Assembly: GCA_034509425.1 (NCBI GenBank)
Contig: JAVTVJ010001245.1
Coordinates: 62,001 to 126,000 of the forward strand
Direction of reading: 5' to 3'
DNA length: 64,000 nucleotides
From: Eopsaltria australis
Lineage: Eukaryota > Chordata > Aves > Passeriformes > Petroicidae
Made by a program: the position numbers and the translations under genes. Shown piece after piece: positions 43,146-55,300 of this stretch. Position 1 is the first letter of the stretch, and each line of letters begins with the position of its first letter. The notes below the pieces were generated by a model. It did not search any database and was not told where the DNA came from. It was given only the letters and a program-made list of their open reading frames with translations.

Positions 43146-46100
43146 AGCTTTCATGCTGTCCTTGCTATGCTGCTTAGTAGACTCAGTCTTCCTTTGCGGG
43201 TGAGGTAACACATTCACTGTTACTTCAACGCTCACATGATACTGGTGCTATCTCTTCGTTTCCTTTTCAGTTCATTCATTCTTACTTTGAATATTCTTCA
43301 TGGACCTTCAAGACCTGCAAGTGTCCACAGTTTTGCCCAGGCACTTAAAATAATCTCTGAAAATCATACGTGTATTCATAGTTAGGTGAAAAGGCCAATA
43401 GCACAGTGTCTGTGCTGAAGAGCAATTATTTATCTGAAGCACTGCTTTGCAAGAGCTAGAAATAACTCAAAAGAGTGAAGCATTTGATGCTTCAATGCAA
43501 AAGAAGCAAGCAGGATTCCTTCTAGCTGCTTTGATGAGCAGTATTGATAAATAACAGAATAAAAATGTTCAACTCTCTTGAAGTTGCTGAATAGAGCTTA
43601 AAGACTATCAGACAGAAAAAGGACAAAAAAAAAAAAAGGAAAAGTATGCATGCAAGATGGTAAACATGTCTGGAACCAGTGACAAAACAGATAAAGAAAA
43701 CTACAATGAGGTTTTTGCAAGTTATGGAACAAGAAGCAATAGCACATGGCCAAAGAAAAAGTTCAATTTCATCTTGATATTAAAGCATTCAGTGAATATG
43801 GCCACCAGAGACTCCTCTTAATAAACCTCCAGGACCATCAAAGGGCTTCCAGTAGGAGGCAGATCCATAGACAATGGTTCTAAGGAAGTGAAGTTTACAT
43901 ATTAGATAAGAAAGACGTTTGAATGAACATGTATAATTATAATGAAAAAATACTTAGTTGTAAAGTCTCACGATACACACAGAAATATGGAGATATTCTT
44001 CTGTGTCCTGCACAGATCAAGAACATCTGCTTTCTAATGCTTCAAGTTGTGCTAGAAAGTTTATTCCAGCAGATTTCAGTATCAGTACCTGTTCTTAACA
44101 GTCTTTGTGTATAGAGCACAATAAAAGAGCAAATCCATTAATGAGAAGATTCCTGCTACCTTTCCTATGAGGAATATCTGATCCACTGCACAGCTAGAAA
44201 TGCTTCACTGAGCACTAGAAAGCACAGTTCTGAAGGCAGAGAGGAGGGCAGCACCTCTTCTCAAAGATATAAATTCAAGAACCACCTATTCCAACAACTT
44301 GCATGGCATATCCTTTCCTGTGGTGTCTCAGAGGCCTTTGTCCTTTACTGATCATTCTGGTGTGATTTCAAATGGGATTTGTCCTTTTCTTCTATTTTGA
44401 ATAACTTGTTTGCTAGGCAGTAGCATACTTGTCGTGCTTGTTTCTTGGTAAAATTAGAAGTGTAGCTCTTTCAGTGACAGTTTAAGATTGAGAGACAGCA
44501 TAAACTAAAACTAGACGACAATGAACAGCACAGCTGTGAGGTTTATCTGTGGATCTCTGCTTACTGGATGTAGCTGGGCTGGTTGCAGATCACACTGAAG
44601 CTATCAACTCCCCATCAGCCTATACACTTCCTTTTTTGAGGGATGACTTTGGGGACATTCTGCATAGTCCAGAGGTACAGACTGTGGGCATTGTAAGGGC
44701 AGTTTTGCATGTGCCAGGCTGAGATCACAATTCAAATACACATACAGAGACTGAGGTGGGTGGGGGGGAAGCCAACAACCCCTCTCTACGTAATTCACAG
44801 TTTTACCGTATGCAGTGTGCATCTCCTAAATGTGGAAGAAGCAAAGCATGGAATTTGTCATTAGCTATTAAGAAGTGGGTGAGCTGTCAGTGAGCAGTTG
44901 TTTTCACTGAGCAGAGCTCAAGGATGTGGACCTTAGCCACTTCGTTGCATACAATAAGACCTTCTGTATAAAAACTGAATTATCATCAGCAATGTAGCTC
45001 ATTCTGAGCATGGGAAAAGAAATACAGGCCTAAGTTGAAGTTTTGTTTTCTTCGAAAGTGAAGAAGAGTATTTCTCATCCATTTTGTCAAGACGATGATT
45101 TTCAAGGAGCAATGTGCGATTAAAAGGCCATGCCCACCATCTGACAGTAAAACATAAGTTCTTGGGTGGTGAGGCACCAATTTGGGAGTTACCAGTGTTC
45201 CCCGTGAAGAGCTGAGAATAATGTGCTTTGTGGTTGAGGTGAATTAAAAGGCCTTACCACTCCCCAAATGGGCAAAATTGAGAGTATCATAAAAGTGATA
45301 GGAGTTTTGGCCTGATGAGATGAGTGATTGTTTATGCTTTGAGCAATTCCAATGGAGGGCTGAGTGCTCCATAACCCACAGGTACAAAAGTGTGCATGCA
45401 AATGCTAAACCTTTCCTAATATGTATTTCTACAGCCACCCAGGCTTAGTCCCCAAGAATAAACGTTCATTTGCAATTGCATCACGCAGTTTTGCACCCAT
45501 TCCACTTCAAGTGAACACCAATATATTTATCCATTTGCATTTTTGCATTAAATAACTGATATGAGGTACCCCTGGGACAACAGACAAAGTGGCCAGCATT
45601 AGTTTTTAGATCACAGGATAAGACTGCATGCAACAACAGATCCTTGCACATTATTTAACATGCAGAAGATTCACAAAACCTACTGCAAAAACATTTCAGA
45701 TTCTACAAGTGTTTGAGTGCTGGCATGTGTTCCCTTCTTCCACCAAGTTCTACTTTTATTTAGTTTCAGCTAAAAGCCTACTAGGCTTCCTTGGGGTTTG
45801 ATTGTGTGACAAGATCACCTGATGAATTGAAAGGCCCAAATAACACTTTCTCATTGTGAAAAAGCTGGTTATGCCTGTGTGCCCCAGGGAAGGAACTTTG
45901 GCCAAGACAGCCAGTGTTCTTCGAGCGTTTCGCTTGGCACTTGTTGCCACTGTATCAGTGAGTAAACACAAACCAGTTCTAGAGGAAAGCACAATGAAAA
46001 TCCTGTTTTTTTTTTTCTCCTTTCTTCCTTTCTCTTTTCCTTGCTCTTTATAAATATCACTTTTCCTTGAGAAAGTCCTGTTCCTCACATTCCTTTCTTA

Positions 46101-47488
46101 GAATGCAGGGTGAAGGCTGTCTGCCAGACACCAGGAGTTCTCTGCTGTGGAGGGGGATTGTGCTTTAGAGGAGATTCTGGCTCTTCAGGCCTCTTCACCA
46201 ACTCCAGCATGTGTCACCTACACTGTTAATGTGGGCAAAGCTTTCAAGACAGCATTCTCACAACAGGAGACCACCTCCAGCTGCTGCTCCATGCAGAAAC
46301 CTCGGTCATTCATCACACAGCTGGCCTGTGTCTCCCAAAGGAGACTCCAGACCCCTTCTGCAGTCCTTTCCTCATGGCTCTCGGCAGCTGCTGTGTCACA
46401 GCTGACTCCAGGACACCGCTCAGAGCCCTCCTCCAACACCCTTATTAGGAGCTAGAAAATGACATTGCTATGGACCTCCTGTGCCAGTCCTTTGCCAAAG
46501 GCTGGCCTGATATGGATACTTCCAGCCATTTCCCAGCTGCCACAGTTACCCTGGTTACTCTGCCTAAGTTGCTGGCGATTTCAGTGACTCCCTTTGAAGG
46601 AAAGCTCTCAGACCAGTGGGGTGTTAGCAACACAGCTCCCTGGAGCAGCAGCAGAATTCGTGGCACACCTTGCATATCACAGAACATTGCAAACATTGTC
46701 GTGACTCTGCTTCCTCACACTTCACATTAAACTTCCTTACTGATCATCCTGCAGTGCCCCTGCAAATGACACCAAAGGTTATTTGTTGCTCCCTCAACTT
46801 GGTTCTGTTCTTCTCTTTCATGAAAGAACAGTTCCCTAAACCAGCATGTTTGAAAGCACTTGATCTTACCAAGAGCTCTGCACATACCAGAAGCAAACCT
46901 TCGCAATGATGCATCTGCACGTATGAATTTCTCTCCCCTTTGCAATGCAAGCTGGGCAAAAGAAAGAATCTTGAAACATAAGAAACTGACTTGAAAACAC
47001 AAAATGTGCAGAATTTGTTTGGCGGTGTAGGTGGACTTTATTATGTATTTGGTGTCAGAGAAAATTTCAGAGCATTTATTAGGAAGCAACTTCCTTGTCT
47101 GGCAGCAGTGGCTCCTATGTACCCCACAGGGCTGTGAACTGCGCCTTGGGACTGCTCTCTCCACTGACAACAGGGAGCCTGCACAGACACTCTGCACTAA
47201 GGGGCTCACTTGTACACCAGGAGCACTAAAGGACATGGTGCTACTGCTTATCTGACACCAAGGGAAGTTCACAGTCCCTGTCAGAATGCCAGGAAAATGA
47301 TGCCTGCATGTAAAAGCTCACATCCCATTTTCCACGTGCCAGTGGCTGGGCTGAAGCCCAGCTAGGTCATGGCAGGACTCCAGCCCTCAGCATCTTCAGC
47401 CACAGAGGGCAAGTGCTGCCTGATCAGAAACTTGCAGCTCTGCACTGCACCAAAGCTTTGCACTGTACCCACCAAAGCTGCCACTTAC
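43146..47488. other. No gene recognised
   Basis: About 4.3 kb of mixed sequence with only short open stretches and no recognisable domain or repeat, apart from a pyrimidine tract at about 46007-46045. The 181-codon minus-strand open stretch at 46727-47272 has no supporting motif. Confidence 0.35.
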
Positions 47489-47613
47489 TGGTTCTGGATG
47501 CTCAGGCCCTGGAATGATAACACGTGGAGGGTTGTTGTCCTTTGCCTCCCCTGTAGCCTCTGGAAGAGCAGAGAGAGCCAGAGGAGCTTCTGCTGCTGGT
47601 GTGGTGCTCTGCA
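47489..47613 (-). CDS. Possible isolated exon
   Basis: On the minus strand a CTGTCTGCAG acceptor and a GTAAGT donor bound an open segment encoding PEATGEAKDNNPPRVIIPGP. The splice sites are good, but no family is recognised and no partner exon was found. It could belong to a minus-strand transcript starting from the CpG island at 48270-48500. Confidence 0.3.
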
Positions 47614-47855
47614 GACAGAGAGCAGCGTGAGGAACAGGGAGTAAGCTGTCATTTAGAACCACTTTTCTGCTGAGGAAAGAGAAATAATAAACTTTGAAAG
47701 AAATGGAAATCTGTTTAAAGTAAGTTCAAATGAAGTTAAACCAAACTTCAAATGGGCTAATGAGACCCATTAGACAGTATGATGTATGGTTCTGAAGGAG
47801 ATAGTCCACCCTGGCTGCAATAAGCAGGAAATCTTCTGTCTGAAGATCTCAGCTC

Positions 47856-48632
47856 TTATCTGATTAAAGCCTCTGAAATGAAAAATTTGAAAACAGACCA
47901 TGAGCCCTTTACTACTGCTGATGGGGACCCTGAAGTTTTACAGAGGCTTCTGGCTTCCCAGGTGCAGCCAAGACAAGCGCTGCTGCTTCTGCTGCTCTGC
48001 CAGAGAGCCCCGGCTGGGCAGGGACGGCAGCCACGGTGCCGCGGGCTGTTTCTGCTACCCGAGCTGGGCGGTGCTTTTGAACCAGTAATGACAAGTGGCG
48101 GGAGAACGAAGGGGCCCATTCCAGAGGCAGCAGTTATGGACGCACCAGGGCCACCTTCAGGGGAGAGCGTGGGCTCGCCCAAAGTAAAGCAGAGGGAAAC
48201 GGTGGGAAAACGCTTCCTTTCAAGCCTTCTGCACTCTTGGAAAAGAAGGGAGGCAAGTGAGAGATGAGCAGCAGGGCCCGATGCCTCCTCCGTGCCTGCA
48301 GTGAGGGGCGGCTGCCACTGGGGGGCGCCATGGGAAGGGGGCGCCCCTGAGCGGGGCGGGCGGGGCGGGGCAGCCGCCAGGGGGCGCCTGGGGCGAGGCG
48401 GGGCCCCTGTGTGAGGGGAGAGAGCCTCGGGCAGCCGCGAAGCAGCGCCGGGCCACAAACGGGACTGTGCGTCCGGAACGCACAGCGCCAGGGCCATGTA
48501 CAGCGGCAGGGCACTGCACGGCTTCAGTGCAGGCTGGCGAGGAAGGGAATCTTCCAATGGAGGCCAGCATTTCGGGAGTTTTCCCTCCCAGCCCTGTGCT
48601 GAGCTGGCAGGGCACAAAGCCTCCTCAAGCAC
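47856..48632 (-). other. 258-codon open stretch of unknown meaning
   Basis: Continuous minus-strand frame, rich in Pro, Ala, Ser and Arg, across the CpG island. GC-rich DNA often gives such stretches by chance. No motif, signal peptide or domain seen. Confidence 0.15.
48270..48500. promoter_or_regulatory. CpG island with GC boxes and two CTCF-like motifs
   Basis: Highly CpG-rich. Two sites resemble the CTCF core in the same orientation, CCACTGGGGGGCGCC at 48315-48329 and CCGCCAGGGGGCGCC at 48374-48388, 59 bp apart. Tandem GGGGCGGG Sp1-type boxes lie between them (about 48351-48370). A TATA box is absent. It could serve the coiled-coil gene on the plus strand, a minus-strand transcript, or act as a boundary element. 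Confidence 0.55.
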
Positions 48633-51058
48633 CAGTGCCTCCTCTCCACCCTTCCTGCAATTCCTGTGCTGACAGGGTCCAGTCAGCCAGGCTGGAGGCA
48701 GGCTCGGCTGATGTTACAGAGAGCTGCTGTCCAAAATAAAAAAAGACAGAACCCAAACCAGAAAGGATATATTGCTTCCCAGGTTGAGCTCCTCCCAGGT
48801 GGAGGTTGGATTCTTCTGGTTCCCAGAAAGATGCAGAAAAAAGACATGAGGGCACAATGTTCCCTTTCAACTTTGTGTCCAGGACCTTGCCATTGCAGAC
48901 CATTATAGCTCTCAATTGTATTCACCTGTTTATCCAGGCATCTTCAGCTTGCTGGGATTTTCCCCTGAGAGCAGCCTGGGAATGCTGCTTGCTGTCACAG
49001 GGCTTGGTTCCTCCAGGGAAACTCCAAACACTCACTTAGGTTCCTCATTTCTAAAACACAGTCTGGCTTAATTGTCAAAAAGATGAGCAGCATAAGCGAT
49101 TCCTCAGCAATTGCCAATCCCTGTAAGAAATGCAGATTCCAGTAGGATTTGGGCCCAAGTGTTGTTCTCAAGAGCACTGAAGTTCAGGCTTTCAGCACCA
49201 AGACAAGAGCAGGCAGCTTGCCAGGCCTCCAGCATCTCAAGTACTCATTGCCATGCAAATTCCTCTGCTTCCCGTAGCCATGGGCTGAGCTCCTGTTCTT
49301 GACCTGCAGCCTTCTCCTGTTACACGTGGCACAGGCACCTGTTTGCTCCTTCCTGTGGCACTTGATGAGGAGGTCTAGAAGGAAATGACTGAGGAAAAGT
49401 CCACAGAACCTGCACTTTGCATCGCTTGCCCCGTTTGCTGCTTGCAACTGTCCACAGTAAGCGTGGAGTTTGCAGTTCTGTCCAGAAAAGAAAAGACTAG
49501 GTTAGCTGGGGAAAAGCAGGATCAATTTACTCAGCTCCTGCAGGCCAGAAATGAGAGTGCAGCAAATGACTGAAGAATGGAGTACTGTGCAGCACGTATC
49601 CACCATGCGCAGGACAGAGATTTCAAAGCCACATCCATGGAGGAATCTGACCTTGCAGGTTTCCCACAAGTCAAAAGGAGCGGGTTTTTGCAAAGGCACC
49701 AGCAGCTGAGTGGTGGACAGAGGAGAACTTTTTCAAGAGAAGGGCTGACTTGGGAGCCGGTGGAAGTGGAAAGAACGGGCAAATGCGCCCCTGGGTGCAC
49801 CCACACTGCGAGGGCCGCTCCAAGGGCACCCCCTGCCATGCACAGGACATGGGCACTGCCCCGTGCAGAGGACGTGTCCCTGCCATAGTGACAACACAAA
49901 TGCTGTTCCAGTGACAAGCAAACACACGTGGGTGGTTTGTTATTCGGCTTGGCCGTGAATTGAGTACTAGGGAAACCATGCAGATGTTTGCCGAAACCAG
50001 AGGTTTCCCTCTGGTTTTCATTTCTCCTTTGGTGCATCTGAACATAAATCTTTCCTTGCCAAGTACTTTGACATGGGATTTTCAGAATTCAAGACTCTAA
50101 CATATGAATGTTGGGAGTAGGATGGTGATGCTCAGAGTGAAGCTGGAGGGTCATGCTGAAAATCTTGAGACACTTCTGCGCTAACTCTTGGGAAGTATGG
50201 TGCAAGACCTAGAGTAGCTTACAAGCAGCAGCAGCAGCAGAATGGAAAGGTCTTGTGATTTCTCAACAGTCACTGGGGATTCTTGCTGAGCACTGATTCT
50301 TGCTCACTTGTCCACCCACCTGTATAACCTGAAGTCCCTTTGACTGCTCCCTCTCCCCTTTTTAAAGAGTGGCAAGATATTTAGGCACTGCTGGCTTAGT
50401 TAGCCATAAATAAAGGTAGTAAGCATTCTTCTTCATGAACTTCCAGTAATCTAAATGGCTTCAAGCCATACCTGTCCCTCCTTCCACATAGTTCTTGTTT
50501 AGATAAAAACCAACTTCTTGTTTCTTATTCATGCTACCAGAAGCTTTAGGTTTCAATGTTTGTTGTTTGGTGCATTCCTTTAGTCCCTTTTACTTAAAGA
50601 GCGTCTGGCAATCAAAATATCTCTAGGTACACTATGCATGACATTGAAGATTGATGAGTCAGTCAGGAGAACACTGTGTTCTGTCCCCCTGCAGAGTGAC
50701 TCGGAAGTGCTGATGAGCTCAGGGCTGTGAGCAGAGGCTGGGCTTTTGCTCGTTGTCAGAGACTTTGTGGGCACAGCCACCCGTGGGATAGGTCAGGCAG
50801 CAGCAATTTGAGCTTTGGCTGCTGATGTCAAACTCAGCTGGGCTTTCTGTGCTGGGCTAGGTGATGAGGAAAGGCTGCCCAGTCACCTGGTGGGGCCTGC
50901 TTTGCTTTTTAAAGTGGTAGAAATAGGCTTACTGTATCTGAGTTTCCATGCAAGCCGTTTTCCATAGTCAGGTGTAGGGATCTTAAGGCACATTTTACTG
51001 GAAAAACTGCTCATGGGAGCTGCCAGGAACAATTTCTCTTCATCTTCACCACCTGTAG
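48501..51058. other. No exon recognised
   Basis: Between the CpG island and the first recognisable coiled-coil exon. Short frames on both strands lack supporting splice phases or motifs. Confidence 0.35.
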
Positions 51059-53967
51059 GTCAGAGAAGGAGAGCTTGCAATGCAGCCTGCTGGAGGCTCA
51101 GCAGCACATTGCAGAGCTGGAGATCACCAGGAGCCGTCTGGAAGGCCAAGTTCGCGCAGCCTCGCAGGCCAAGGAGGTGATACTCGGTGAGAGCCTCAGG
51201 CGCTTTGTTCCTGATGATCGTCCTGCCTGGTGCAGTTGCTGCAAAGGCAGCTCTGTCTGCAGGGCTTCTGGAGAGTGAAGGAGCTGGGGACAGGTCCCTC
51301 CTTGCCTAAAACTGAAAGGCCTTAAGGTCACTAGAGCCTGCTGCTTGTGTAGTCTCTGACTGCTGCCGTTTGTCATGTTTGCAGAGGATGTGAGGGGCCT
51401 TCAGCGTGAGCTGCAAGCTGTAAGATCTTTCAGCGAGCTGCAATGCAAAGACATGACTCAACAGCTCCGCTGTGCAGAAGAGCAGTGCAGCAGGGCTCTC
51501 CGACTCTGGCAAGCTGCTCAGGAAGAGGAAAAAAGGAAGCTCCTGAGAAAACTGGTAGGAAACAATACAACCGTGAAGTTTTCAGGCAAGCTTGGTGGGC
51601 TGGCTTAGCAGAACAGCAGCCTGAGTAAGTGACATGGCTGCAAGCATCTGCTGTAGGCTGCACGTTGCTGGGCCAGGCAACAGAGGGCTTCAAGGGCTCA
51701 TACTTGAAGGCCTGTGAAGACCCAGAGGATGGTGCTGGGACAGTAAATGTGGTCATGGATTCAGGGTGGGCATAAGCCAAGCTCCCCAGGAGGCGGGGTG
51801 GTCACCACCCAAAGCGTGGCAGCAAAGAGGCAGCATCTTCCTGGCACCCTCCTGCCATGCAGCTGACTGCTGACCTTACTGCCAACTGCAGTCCCAGACA
51901 CTTGCTTTCTGCCCTTCCATGGCGGACAGAGGTCTTCCCTTTGGGCATGAAGCATATGCAACCGGCCCCGTGTTGCTGGTATTTCAGCTGGTGGCCTGTC
52001 TTGTGACTAGGGCATCAGGGTGCTGGCCTCCTTCTTGTCCTGCAGTCCACCTGCAGCTGTTCCTTGATCACAGGGTAGGGGGACTTTGAGAGGAGAGCCT
52101 CTGAGAACAGGTGGAAATCCTGAGGAGAGAGGGGCCAGGAAACAGGCAGCCATGAGAACAGGGAAGGAAGGTGGCATCTCCCTTCCTTCCACCTGCTGAC
52201 CCTCTTCCTTAGTTTCTTGTTAGGACAGGAGTGCTGGAGGGCATAAAGGCACTAGTGTGCATTCTTCAGGTTGGGAGTTTTGGGAGGGATGAAGTTTCCA
52301 TTTTTTTCTTTGGGGAGCATGGCTGGGACTTCATATGGAATTGTCTTCCTTCCCTCATCAGGAGAGACAGCTGGAACGGCAGCATTTGGAGGAGCAGAAG
52401 CAGCTGGAGCAACGGGAAAACTCCATGGCAGAGGTAAAGAGAAAGCAGGAGAAAAGGCTGCTTGAGATGAAGCAGGAAGTTGCCATCATGCAACCTGAAC
52501 AAGAAAAGATACGAAGCAGAGCCAGAGGCCAGGAGGAACTCAAGAAGCAAAGAGTGTGAAAAGAGTCTGTGTGTTGTTTTGGACTCCTCTGGGCTCCTTC
52601 TGGGCACTGCTTCTCTGGACGCCATCTGTCTGGGTGGGATTGTCTGTCAGCTGGCCCTTTAGAAACACGAGAGGGAGAAGAAAATGCTTTTGGAAAGCGT
52701 GAGCACATCAGTCTTGGTTGGCACACAAGTGGTGTATGGGAAGTTTAAAGCCATCTTCTCTTTGTTTCTGTGCAACTCCTGCAGGAAATGCACCATGAGA
52801 AAGGTGTTCTGTTAGACCGTGTGTTCGGGCTGCAGGTAGAGCTAAAACAAAGCTATCAGCAGCTGGAGCAGCTGAGGCAGGAGCTGAAAGAGGAGCGAGA
52901 GAATGGGCAGGTGAGCCTGACTAGCCAGGTAGCAGAGGGAAGGGCAGTAACGGGGGCATGAACTGTAGATGTCAGGAAAGGGGAGGCAAGGACTAGTGCA
53001 GGCACTGGCAGCACAGGGCCTGGCAGGCTCCAGAGGTGAGCAGCAGGAAGAAGGCTTAGGATGGAAGGGTTAGAGGTGGGGAGAGAAGCAGAAGGAAGTG
53101 GCTGAATGGAAGTGCTTTTGAGACTGGAAAAGGAGAAAGCAGAGCATGATGGTAGGTGCTAGTAAGATTTTTCTTGACAGAATATCAAGGACAAGCTGCA
53201 GGCAGAGCTGCAGGAAGCTCAGAGGAAGATGAAGGCAATGGAGGAGAGGCACAAAGAAGAAATGGCGGGGATGCAAGAGATGCAGCTGCAGTGCAGGCCA
53301 GCTGAACAAAAGCAGGTAAGTGAAAGAGCAGTAGGCACTGCAGTCATGCAACAAGTGGTGTCTTCTCACCCTTCCCCTGCAGAGCAGCAGGTGGATGGGG
53401 GCAATGGCTCTGACTACCAGGCTCTGTGGTCTCCATTGCAGCTGGTCAGAAGGACACTTACTGGGCCACTGAATCTCAGCTGCTGCCCTGGACAGTGGGG
53501 CTAGTGCTTTGGCCAGTGGGCTAGCAATCCTCTGAATGTCTTTCTGCTGGCCTCTTAGGGCTTGCTTTGTGTTTTGAGGGGTTTGTTCAGGTGAACATGG
53601 TCACCCACACAGATTCTGAGCAACTTGTACCTGTCCATGGTGACTGTGATCCTCAGGGCGGGGTGAAATTTGAAGTTGTTCTTTCCCTTTCACAGTCTCT
53701 AATAAGGCTGGCTGTGACAAGCTGTAGTCTCTGGCTGCTTTGTGGGGTTTGACTTGAGGTGGAAGAGTTGGCAGCTCAGCTTGCAGCCTAACACAAGTGT
53801 TGTTCCCAAGGGCTTACCTTTGAAATGCAATGGCTGGGGCATCTCTGCCAGCCACCTTTCTGACACAAACAAATTTCTTGTCCCAGATGGACGCGGGCTC
53901 TTCCATGGAAGCTGCTGCTGCAGCAGCATCCGCCGAAGAAGCCTCCTCTTCACAGCTGAAAACCTGA
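51059..53967 (+). CDS. Coiled-coil protein exons, CEP250/rootletin-like (partial)
   Basis: Exons 51059-51186 (LLEAQQHIAELEITRSRLEG), 51385-51554 (LQRELQAVRSFSELQCKDM), 52362 to about 52553 (ERQLERQHLEEQKQLEQREN), a small exon 52663-52698 (KHEREKKMLLES), 52785-52910 (QQLEQLRQELKEERENGQ), 53181-53315 (AELQEAQRKMKAMEERHKEE) and probably 53887-53967 (starts MDAGSSMEA, ends at a TGA). All junctions I traced are phase-consistent. Most have standard GT-AG sites, but the donor after 52553 (GTGTGA) is weak. The protein is a long Glu/Gln/Leu-rich coiled coil, as in centrosomal linker proteins CEP250 and rootletin. Coiled coils match many families by chance, so the name is a guess. After the 53967 stop, an acidic reading (SQEVEELCQDREEEYMKEL) continues in another frame, hinting at a frame shift. 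Confidence 0.6.
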
Positions 53968-55126
53968 GCTCAAGCAGTTCGCCCAGCGCAAGCCAGGAGG
54001 TGGAGGAGCTGTGCCAGGACAGAGAGGAGGAGTACATGAAGGAGCTGAGTTTGTCCTGTGGATTTCTTGTCCTATGGAGCAGTGTACTGTGTGTGTGCCT
54101 CAGCATGAGCTGTACCTCATGTTCCTCTTCACTTTGGTGTCAGACAGACATTTTGGACTCCTACAGAAGTTGTTATTGTGCTTGGAGGGCAGCCAGAGAG
54201 CACTTGGGGTGTTCCTTTTGCCTTTGAGGGCAGCTGGGAGCGGGTGGGCTTTTCCTGAGCTTCCCTCTACAGTAAAGGCAAAAGCAGGGATTGTTTCCTG
54301 AGCAACAGAATGCTGTGGCCTAAGGAATGACCCAGTGAATGTGTGTATGCTAGTCTGGCCAAACTGATCAGAACAGGTGGCTTCCCAGATTCCCTGTAGA
54401 CTCCTGACTTTTCACAGTCATTGGAGACACAATACTTCAGTGAAATGGATTGGCTGTGAGGCTGCTTTCATATTTATATTGTTTTTATGACTGTTAGTAC
54501 TTCTGCTTTTCCTTCTACAGATCACATGGGCCTCTGCCATATAAATCTCCACTCTAGGTGCTTTTCAAATGAAAATGAAGGAAACTTGCAGTGAAGAAAT
54601 CGAGGAAGCGGAGGAGATGATCAGGACCACTTCAGAATTATTTTGCCCAATGCCAGCTTGTATATGGACTCAGAATAAAAATCCTCTAATCCTTCAAGTC
54701 TGTTCGAAGATCCCCTTCTTTGTGAGCCAGGGAATACTGCTCTATGTTCACTTCTGAATTGGCCATTCTTTCTTAAAGATCAAAAGTCTCTCCTAAGGGC
54801 CTTCTGGTGTGCTTTGGAATTGGGAAAGGTCTCCGTCCTTTATCCATTCCAACCTTCACTGCCTTTGGAATACTGCCCGCTGGCCAGTTTTTGCCCAGCT
54901 GTGGACTTCTAGATGAGGAAGAAAGTGCAATTGCATTTTCCAGCCAAAAGCCAATGAAGAGCATGGCAGCCACAACAACCTGTGGAGACAGAGGCTTTCA
55001 GCTGTGCACACAGAGGCTTTTGGTTCCTGCCCAGTGCAGCCGCCACATCTCCTCTGTGACTGCTCCCACTTCCCACGTGGCCATGGGCAATAGATACAAG
55101 GCTCTGCACGTGCAACCAAAGAAGGT
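53968..55126. other. 3' flank of the coiled-coil gene, no further exon certain
   Basis: Acidic coding-like sequence to about 54050 in a shifted frame, then ordinary sequence. Another acidic stretch at about 54569-54640 (EEIEEAEEMIRTTSEL) may be a further degenerate exon. No poly(A) signal assigned. Confidence 0.35.
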
Positions 55127-55300
55127 GTGCATGTCTGCTGGCAGTGCAGGAGAGTGGAGAGCAAAGAGCCAGGCAGATGCCTGGCCAAGGAGGGAAGGCA
55201 CCTGCTGCACCTGCTCTTTGTCAACAGGGAAGGACTGGTGGGTGTCACCATGCTTGGGGGCTGTCTGGAGCTCAGCAATCATGAAAAGTCTCTGTGCTTG
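55127..55300 (+). mobile_element. CR1 LINE fragment
   Basis: The plus frame contains HLLHLLFVNREGLVG followed by GGCLELSNHE, the same endonuclease-end block seen at 40740-40950 and typical of CR1 ORF2. It is short and degenerate; flanking similarity was not resolved. Confidence 0.5.

Noticed and set aside
42855..43208. Repeat protein encoded by the 46-bp array
   Set aside because: The period is not a multiple of three and there is no splice or start support; the open frames come from lack of stop codons in GC-rich units.
54856..55278. Cys/His-rich minus-strand open stretches
   Set aside because: Opposite strand to the CR1-like sequence, without splice sites, and no spacing matching a known zinc finger.
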